Source of the DNA: Bdellovibrio sp047344985
Lineage (GTDB): Bacteria > Bdellovibrionota > Bdellovibrionia > Bdellovibrionales > Bdellovibrionaceae
DNA length: 64,000 nucleotides
Direction of reading: 5' to 3'
NCBI RefSeq assembly: GCF_047344985.1
Contig: NZ_CP178861.1
Coordinates: forward strand, 1,116,001 to 1,180,000
Below, one piece after another: positions 59,055 to 64,000 of the stretch (position 1 is the stretch's first letter; every line of letters begins with the position of its first letter). Position numbers and translations under genes: made by a program. Below the pieces are notes generated by a model, which saw only the letters and a list, made by a program, of their open reading frames with translations, was not told the origin of the DNA and searched no databases.

Positions 59055-59783
59055 TTAAGGTTTCATGAGGTTCTTATATAAAGGGAGATACATATCTTCC
59101 GAGGGATCGACTTCCAACTCGGAACGTTCAGGAAAATCCGTAAATTCGACAGGAGCATTTTGAATGATCGCCAAAGGACATTTTTCTGCGGCTTCGCCCA
59201 TCATTAAAACGGCGGCAGCAGCTAGACTGTCTGTCAGATTGATTTTCGTCATTTTCAGAGGTCTTCCAAAAATATCGTTCTGGCCAATCATATTGCGCAG
59301 AGGATGAAAGCCCGCATAAGACAATGAAACTCCGACGACACCCAAACGCAAAGGTCCAGTGCGAGAATCTGTTAGAATGATTCCTAACTCGCTAAGTCCC
59401 AAACGTTTCATCAAAGCTTGGCGTATTCTTTCGGCAGAGACATAGGGATCTTTCGGATAAACGATATAGTCCCCACTTTCGGAATTCGATTCATCAATTC
59501 CTGCAGCGGCAACTAAAAGTCCGTGTTTGATTGTCAGACTCACACCAAAACCGATTTCACCCAAATAGTGATCGGCTTCACGGCGGATCAAATCTTTTTT
59601 GTCGATACTCGACAGGGGAACTAAGCAGCCCTCGTCGATACTCACGATCTTAGACGTAATAGCTAAGATCGCTTTTTCATGGAGTAAAGAGACATCCACG
59701 TGTTTTAAGATGAACTCCACCAAATCATCACCTTGGCGAAACACAGAAGTTTGAATCGGGGAGATCATCATTGATTTTGTCAC
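59055..59783 (-). CDS. CofE-like (F420-0:gamma-glutamyl ligase family) protein
   Basis: 242 residues resembling coenzyme F420 gamma-glutamyl ligase: AILAITSKIVSIDEG, AAGIDESNSESGDYIVYPKD, GIILTDSRTGPLRLGVVGVS and QNDIFGRPLKMTKINLTDSL. CofE adds Glu to F420-0. No other F420 gene is in the window, so this is likely a relative with another acceptor. The start is GTG 59783, with AGGATAA (overlapping the upstream stop) as ribosome binding site; the gap to the isocitrate dehydrogenase-family gene is 7 bp, so they form an operon. Confidence 0.8.
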   Translation of the reverse strand: MTKSMMISPIQTSVFRQGDDLVEFILKHVDVSLLHEKAILAITSKIVSIDEGCLVPLSSIDKKDLIRREADHYLGEIGFGVSLTIKHGLLVAAAGIDESNSESGDYIVYPKDPYVSAERIRQALMKRLGLSELGIILTDSRTGPLRLGVVGVSLSYAGFHPLRNMIGQNDIFGRPLKMTKINLTDSLAAAAVLMMGEAAEKCPLAIIQNAPVEFTDFPERSELEVDPSEDMYLPLYKNLMKP

Positions 59784-59790
59784 AAAAAAC

Positions 59791-60789
59791 TTATCCTAAC
59801 TTTTGAATGGTCGCATCTGTGAAAGAAACCGTTGTTCCTTTACCACCCAAATCACCCGTGCGCGCATTCACATCAGACAATGCCGCCACTAAAGCTTTCA
59901 TGATTGCATCGGCTTTCGTATTTTCACCAATGTGTTGAAGCATCATCACTGCTGATTGCAATAACGCTGTTGGATTGGCTTTGTTTTGGCCTGCGATATC
60001 AGGAGCAGATCCGTGAACCGCTTCAAAGATCGCAGCCTTTTCGCCAATGTTAGCACCTGGAACAACTCCCAAGCCGCCGACAAGTCCCGCGCAAAGGTCA
60101 CTTAAAATATCTCCGTAAAGATTTTCAGTCACAATCACGTCAAACTGTTGAGGCTTCGTCACAAGCTGCATGCAGGCGTTATCCACGATCACATCTTTTG
60201 TTGTGATGTTGGGATATTGCCAGCCGACTTCTTGCGCGACTTTCAAAAACAAACCGTCAGACATTTTCATGATATTGGCTTTGTGAACAATCGCCACACG
60301 CGGCTTTCCGGTTTTTTGTGCAAGATCATAAGCGTAACGAGCGATACGTTCGGAACCTTTGCGCGTGATGCGTTTGATACTCTCGGCTGTATCTTCATCG
60401 ACCATACGCTCGATGCCTGCGTAAAGGTCTTCGGTGTTTTCACGCACGATAGTTAAATCTACGTCGTTACAAACACATTGCACGCCCGGCAAAGAGCGCA
60501 CAGGACGAACATTCGCGTAAAGATCGAATTTCTGTCTCATTGTCACGTTGATGGATTTGTGACCACCACCCACGGGAGTTGTCGTGGGACCTTTGATTGC
60601 CAGTTTTGTTTTATTAATAGAATCACACGTCGCTTGCGGAAGAAGATCCCCTAAAGTGTGCAGCGCGATTTCGCCGGCTTGATGTTCTTCATATTCAAAG
60701 GGAGCTTTCACGTGTTTTAGAACGCGGATCACCTGAGTCATGATCTCAGGACCAATTCCATCACCAGGAATTACAGTCAGTTTCGTCAT
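59791..60789 (-). CDS. Isocitrate/isopropylmalate dehydrogenase family enzyme (likely NAD-isocitrate dehydrogenase)
   Basis: 332 residues. LTVIPGDGIGPEIMTQVIRV, AIKGPTTTPVGGGHKSINVT, MRQKFDLYANVRPVRSLPGV, VRENTEDLYAGIE, VTENLYGDILSDLCAGLVGG and FEAVHGSAPDIAGQNKANPT are family signatures. The NTEDLYAGIE version points to NAD-dependent isocitrate dehydrogenase rather than LeuB. A TCA-cycle enzyme in the cytoplasm. The CofE-like gene follows 7 bp after. A strong hairpin lies 45-77 bases upstream. Confidence 0.92.
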   Translation of the reverse strand: MTKLTVIPGDGIGPEIMTQVIRVLKHVKAPFEYEEHQAGEIALHTLGDLLPQATCDSINKTKLAIKGPTTTPVGGGHKSINVTMRQKFDLYANVRPVRSLPGVQCVCNDVDLTIVRENTEDLYAGIERMVDEDTAESIKRITRKGSERIARYAYDLAQKTGKPRVAIVHKANIMKMSDGLFLKVAQEVGWQYPNITTKDVIVDNACMQLVTKPQQFDVIVTENLYGDILSDLCAGLVGGLGVVPGANIGEKAAIFEAVHGSAPDIAGQNKANPTALLQSAVMMLQHIGENTKADAIMKALVAALSDVNARTGDLGGKGTTVSFTDATIQKLG

Positions 60790-61250
60790 TACAAAGACCT
60801 TTCTATTGATGCCTTATTTTTAGCACGCGCGCGCTGGTAGGGGGAGCTTTTCTTGCTCCTTACCAGGGAAGGTGGGATGTGGTGAATGGCTTTGTGGCTC
60901 TCTAGGTTTCCCCGGGTGGGGCTGGAGCCGGAGTGTCTCATTTCGAGACTTACTAATCTCTTAGAGCAAGCGCTGGGCCAGGCCGTTTGGGTTCCTTTTG
61001 CACCACACTTTGCGGCGAGGGGGTGTTGGGATCTTTGACACCTCTAAAGCTTAAAAAAATCCAGCACTTAAGGCTTTTTTCCGCGGTTGTCTGTTCTTGA
61101 GACACCGACTTTTAAACGAATGCTCTTTTTCAAGCACTGTGACGGCTAACAATAAAAGCTGAATGATTTTGGTGGTTTAGATGGTGGTATCGCGACTCCG
61201 GCAGATGGCGCTTTCTTTGTATTTGAAGAAAGACAGTGGAGGTCGCTCTC
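60790..61250. other. 461 bp intergenic region with several hairpins, no gene found
   Basis: No convincing frame on either strand. It holds the hairpin CTGGTA...GGGGGAGC-TTTTCTT-GCTCC...TACCAG at 60834-60866 (leader side of the dehydrogenase gene), the palindrome TGTCTCATTTCGAGAC at about 60937-60952 and a related TGTCT...TGAGACA at about 61096-61112, a G-rich middle part, and promoter-like AT-rich DNA before the metalloprotease gene. An unrecognised structured RNA is possible, but no RNase P, tmRNA, SRP or 6S core was seen. Confidence 0.5.
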
Positions 61251-61892
61251 ATGTGGAAGTGGCTAGGGACCGCGTTGGTCCTTATTATAGCATTAACAAT
61301 TCAAGCCTGTGCGCCGAAGGCTCAAGACGATTGCGGATTCGTTCAAAACGTCTATGGCGAGCGCATTTCTTGGAAGAGCGATGTCCCGGTGACAATGCAA
61401 CTTCACTCATCCATTCCTGACTCTATGGTTCCGGCGATTCTTTCTGCGGCAGAGACGTGGGAGAGAACTGCGGGTCGCAAACTCTTTAATATCGTCACGT
61501 ACCCTCGTTACTCAGGTCCGATCAATCCACACAAAGACGGTGTGAACGTCATTTATTTGATGAACACATGGGAAGACAACCGTGGCTCAGAGCAGGGCCG
61601 TACCAGCGTGTATTGGATTGGTGATCTTATTAAAGAAGCGGACATTCGTTTGAACGGCGCTGATTTCGGATTCTACTGGAACAATCAAACACTGACTCGC
61701 GCGGCGAAAATGGATCGCGCCAATTCGGCTCCCGTTAATATTGAAGCTTTGGTGCTTCATGAAATGGGACATGTTCTGGGTTTAAAGCATAAAGATGGAC
61801 AGGGTTCGGTTATGGCGACGTATTTAGCGAGCGGAGACGATCGCGTGCACCTCGCGGGAACCGATCAAACGGCTTTGCAGTGCGAATACTAA
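61251..61892 (+). CDS. Matrixin-type zinc metalloprotease lipoprotein
   Basis: 213 residues with a lipobox (ALTIQACAPK, Cys about 20). The metzincin zinc motif ALVLHEMGHVLGLKHKDGQG gives HExGHxxGxxH, and a Met-turn follows in GSVMATYLASG. It should be a surface or periplasmic protease, useful for digesting prey protein. GGAGG lies eight bases before ATG 61251. Monocistronic. Confidence 0.93.
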   Translation: MWKWLGTALVLIIALTIQACAPKAQDDCGFVQNVYGERISWKSDVPVTMQLHSSIPDSMVPAILSAAETWERTAGRKLFNIVTYPRYSGPINPHKDGVNVIYLMNTWEDNRGSEQGRTSVYWIGDLIKEADIRLNGADFGFYWNNQTLTRAAKMDRANSAPVNIEALVLHEMGHVLGLKHKDGQGSVMATYLASGDDRVHLAGTDQTALQCEY

Positions 61893-62000
61893 GGCGCTCA
61901 GCATTGTAAAATGTCCATGTAAGTTTATTTAAGTTGTTGGAATCGAAAAAAGCTAACTAGACTTTTAATTCTGCGCCGACGGAAGGCGAAGGAGAACCAA

Positions 62001-62237
62001 ATGAGAGTGATCAATTTAGATAAGAACACACAAGCTGAAGCAACGGTTGAGTCTTATTTGGGTTCTTTTTCCGAAGCGTCTCCTGTGACTCATAAGTCTT
62101 ATCATGAACTCGCAGACACTCCTGTTGTTGAAGTCGATGCTTTGGCTCAACTTCAATCCAACATCGAAATGCTCAGCGATCTTCAATCACGTCTTTCATT
62201 TGTGATGAGAGAAGTGCGTTACCTAATGAAAGTGTAA
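62001..62237 (+). CDS. Small protein of unknown function
   Basis: 78 residues, acidic, with a C-terminal amphipathic helix (IEMLSDLQSRLSFVMREVRY) that could make a coiled coil. GGCGAAGGAG precedes the ATG, so translation is well supported. It lies 44 bp before a LuxR-type HTH gene on the same strand and may be a partner. Not recognised. Confidence 0.7.
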   Translation: MRVINLDKNTQAEATVESYLGSFSEASPVTHKSYHELADTPVVEVDALAQLQSNIEMLSDLQSRLSFVMREVRYLMKV

Positions 62238-62281
62238 TCAACCTAGTTCGAGCAACACTAACTTCCACCGCGGGTGGAAAT

Positions 62282-62638
62282 GTGAGTAATCCCCTACTTG
62301 TGTTAGATGACAGTTCCGTAATATCCCTATTTAATCGGGATATGGGAACAAATCTCGGAGAATTCCGAAAATACATTCAGCTTCACTTTGAAAAGTGGGG
62401 ACTTACGAAGGCGGAATGCGAGATTGGCATTCTCATCCTGCGTGGTTACAGTCTTCGCGAAATTGCCGAACAAAGAGGAACTTCAGAGACGACAACTCGT
62501 CAGCAAGCTCTGAGCCTCTATAAAAAAGCCTCGCTAGAGGGGCGTCACCAATTGTCGGCTTTCTTCATTGAACATCTTTTATCTGCAAGCGGAAGTGAAA
62601 CTACGCCTTGCGATCAAAACGATTCAGATTCCCTTTAG
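62282..62638 (+). CDS. LuxR-type HTH DNA-binding protein
   Basis: 118 residues with a GerE/LuxR helix-turn-helix at about 38-95: LTKAECEIGILILRGYSLRE, IAEQRGTSETTTRQQALSLY, KKASLEGRHQLSAFFIEHLL. There is no receiver or autoinducer domain, so it is a stand-alone regulator. The start is GTG 62282 after GGGTGGAAAT, within a CCACC-GC-GGGTGG hairpin. Its end overlaps the convergent Hsp20-fusion gene by 38 bp. Confidence 0.85.
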   Translation: MSNPLLVLDDSSVISLFNRDMGTNLGEFRKYIQLHFEKWGLTKAECEIGILILRGYSLREIAEQRGTSETTTRQQALSLYKKASLEGRHQLSAFFIEHLLSASGSETTPCDQNDSDSL

Positions 62639-63884
62639 GGATGTGATACACGACCCAGTCACCATCGCGCTCGCGAGTCATGCCTTCAGTAATAACAGGT
62701 TTTTCAAAAGGGAACTCTTCACGGAAAGTTTGGAAGTTGGAACTGCTCACAATCTTTCCGTCATCTTCCACTTTATCTTTGAAAGAGCGTTGGCCCGTGA
62801 TAGTCGCACGATCTTTTTGGATCGTGACTTTCACATTGTCTTTTTCATGTTCAGGAACAAAAGCTTTTAAAACGTAAAAATCAGGGTTTTCACGCATGAT
62901 GCTGCCGCGATCTTCGACTTTGTAAAATGGATCATTGCCTTTGTTGTCGTATTTTTCAGCGGCCTTAACGAAATCCTTACGTGTCTCCGCGAGTTCACGG
63001 ACATAGCGTTGCTTTTGAATATCTAGAGACTCACGTTGAGCGTCTTCATTTTTTGCATAGAGATTTTGAAAGCGTTCATTCTGAGTCTTAAGCTGGTTTT
63101 CATTAGCGACTTTGGAATGTATCAAACGATCCGAGTACTGTTGATTCAGGCGCTGCTCTTTAGAATCCCACTGCTTCTGTTGTTGTTCGTAGCGGCGGGC
63201 CGAGTTGTCTTGCAGGCGAGTGATTTTGTTTTCTTGGATTTCTTGCTCACGAGTCAGAGCTCCCTCACCTTTGGCTTGCAGTTGCGCGTATTCTTTTTCA
63301 TTGCGCGCACGAAGGCGTTCTTGCGCGTTTCTTCCGCGCTCGACTTCATTTGTGATCGACATGTCGTTTTGTTCGCGCTGGTGCTCTAAACGTTTCTGAC
63401 TAAACTCGTTCATCTGAGTCATGTCTTTATTGTATTTTTGTTTGGCGTTGCGAAGATCTTCCGCACTTTTTTCGCGAACCTGATCCACACGCGCTTGCGA
63501 GCTCGTTTCAATCTCTTGCACTTTTTGACGAGCATCTGCTTGCGCCGCTGCGACTTGTTGTTGGCGTTTGTCGCGCGTGCTGATTAATTTTTCGTCGTAA
63601 GTTTTTTGCATTGCCTGCGTGCGAGCATTGTAGTTGTCGCTAAGGCGCTGTCTTTCGGTAGAGGCTTCTTCAGCCATTTCCCTTTGACGGTTGCGAATGT
63701 GATTTACGGCGGCTTCGTTTTGTTCCGAGATCGCTGTTTTTTTATCGTCGTAGTATTCTTTAAGATCCGAAATCTCCGCTTCGTTTTTGCGAGCGATGTC
63801 TTTCTTTTTGCGTGAGTATTCGGCTTGAAGGTCATTCAAGTCCGCTTGCTGAGATTTGCGCGTGGAATTGTCTATCGACGACAT
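62601..63884 (-). CDS. Long coiled-coil protein with C-terminal Hsp20/alpha-crystallin-like domain
   Basis: 427 residues. About 1-315 are an uninterrupted charged helix rich in Gln, Arg, Glu and Lys with heptad-like spacing (QREMAEEASTERQRLSDNYN; NEVERGRNAQERLRARNEKE). Residues about 320-420 fit an alpha-crystallin domain: DFYVLKAFVPEHEKDNVKVT, IQKDRATITGQRSFK, NFQTFREEFPFEKP and a GDWVVYHIPK end. Small heat-shock proteins usually have short N-terminal arms, so this fusion is unusual. A TATTAT box 20 bases before the ATG implies a very short leader. It may be a filament-bound chaperone; that is a guess. Confidence 0.85.
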   Translation of the reverse strand: MSSIDNSTRKSQQADLNDLQAEYSRKKKDIARKNEAEISDLKEYYDDKKTAISEQNEAAVNHIRNRQREMAEEASTERQRLSDNYNARTQAMQKTYDEKLISTRDKRQQQVAAAQADARQKVQEIETSSQARVDQVREKSAEDLRNAKQKYNKDMTQMNEFSQKRLEHQREQNDMSITNEVERGRNAQERLRARNEKEYAQLQAKGEGALTREQEIQENKITRLQDNSARRYEQQQKQWDSKEQRLNQQYSDRLIHSKVANENQLKTQNERFQNLYAKNEDAQRESLDIQKQRYVRELAETRKDFVKAAEKYDNKGNDPFYKVEDRGSIMRENPDFYVLKAFVPEHEKDNVKVTIQKDRATITGQRSFKDKVEDDGKIVSSSNFQTFREEFPFEKPVITEGMTRERDGDWVVYHIPKGNLNRFDRKA

Positions 63885-63915
63885 GAATGTAGTGTATCAA
63901 AATAATACATCTACA

Positions 63916-64000
63916 TTAAGGTGCCGCGGTTTCGCCTTGAGGAATCTGGCCTTTCGGGTTGGGGCAGAGAGCCTGAAAGTCGCCTGTACGTCCGTAGCAG
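63916..64000 (-). CDS. 3' end of a gene cut by the window edge
   Basis: The minus strand has an open frame from the edge to TAA at 63916-63918. The visible end reads CYGRTGDFQALCPNPK and finishes GETAAP, with two Cys as in secreted proteins of this window. No family can be named from 28 residues. Confidence 0.4.
   Translation of the reverse strand, partial: CYGRTGDFQALCPNPKGQIPQGETAAP

Overview
The window looks like a chromosomal segment of a predatory Bdellovibrio-type bacterium (Bdellovibrionota). The reasons are the gene content (several secreted peptidoglycan-active enzymes, a secreted EndA-type DNase, a secreted PTP-fold phosphatase, a membrane-anchored FtsY, a coenzyme-B12-type ribonucleotide reductase and abundant lipoproteins), the moderate G+C, and two sites that fit the flagellar sigma-28 promoter consensus. 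The genus is inferred from family content and synteny feel, not from a search. No insertion sequence, prophage, CRISPR array or rRNA was seen. There is one tRNA gene, tRNA-Arg(UCG).

Layout. 1-4.2 kb: the end of a KhpA-like RNA-binding protein gene, a small XRE regulator, then chemotaxis (MCP, CheW) and FtsY. The XRE gene and the MCP gene each carry the same 35-36 bp ACGGT...ACCGT element upstream. 4.2-11.7 kb: a secreted cell-wall block with two L,D-transpeptidases, a probable NlpC/P60-like cysteine amidase and secreted proteins of unknown function. 11.8-16.0 kb: a tight housekeeping run, zapA, 5-formyl-THF cyclo-ligase, an RNase Y homologue whose HD active site looks dismantled, tyrS, and a ferredoxin with a His-rich tail. 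16-20 kb: alpha/beta hydrolase, A-type Fe-S carrier, cysteine desulfurase, and a pseudo-receiver protein. 20-27.4 kb: nrdJ, a four-S1-domain protein, an untracked 50-aa basic protein, a CinA-like protein, acyl-CoA dehydrogenase and a TrmH-type methyltransferase. 27.4-33.5 kb: secreted proteins including a lipoprotein PTP/phytase-like phosphatase, a pseudouridine synthase-methyltransferase fusion, and a lemA-TPM-TPM group with two very large inverted-repeat elements. 33.5-40.8 kb: tRNA-Arg overlapped by a nitroreductase gene, a LysR regulator, an M23 endopeptidase, pirin, AMP nucleosidase and small unknowns. 41-48.9 kb: Dps, a Fis-type regulator behind a sigma-28-like promoter, S41 protease, RDD and rhomboid membrane proteins, endonuclease I, an orphan terminator that implies a small RNA, and lipoproteins. 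48.9-64 kb: PutA, FAH-family enzyme, histidine phosphatase, Hsp33, PLD-family lipoprotein, orphan histidine kinase, a membrane protein/lipoprotein pair, CofE-like protein, isocitrate dehydrogenase family enzyme, matrixin-type protease lipoprotein, small regulators and a coiled-coil-Hsp20 fusion.

How it fits together: much of the accessory content acts outside the cytoplasm on wall, nucleic acid, phosphate ester and protein, as expected for a cell that digests other bacteria. The most unusual signals are the degenerate RNase Y, the two domain fusions, the paired operator-like elements, a dispersed 32-37 bp hairpin repeat with varying stem sequences, and the large leader hairpin of lemA. All functional statements rest on motif recognition by eye; nothing was searched or folded by computer.
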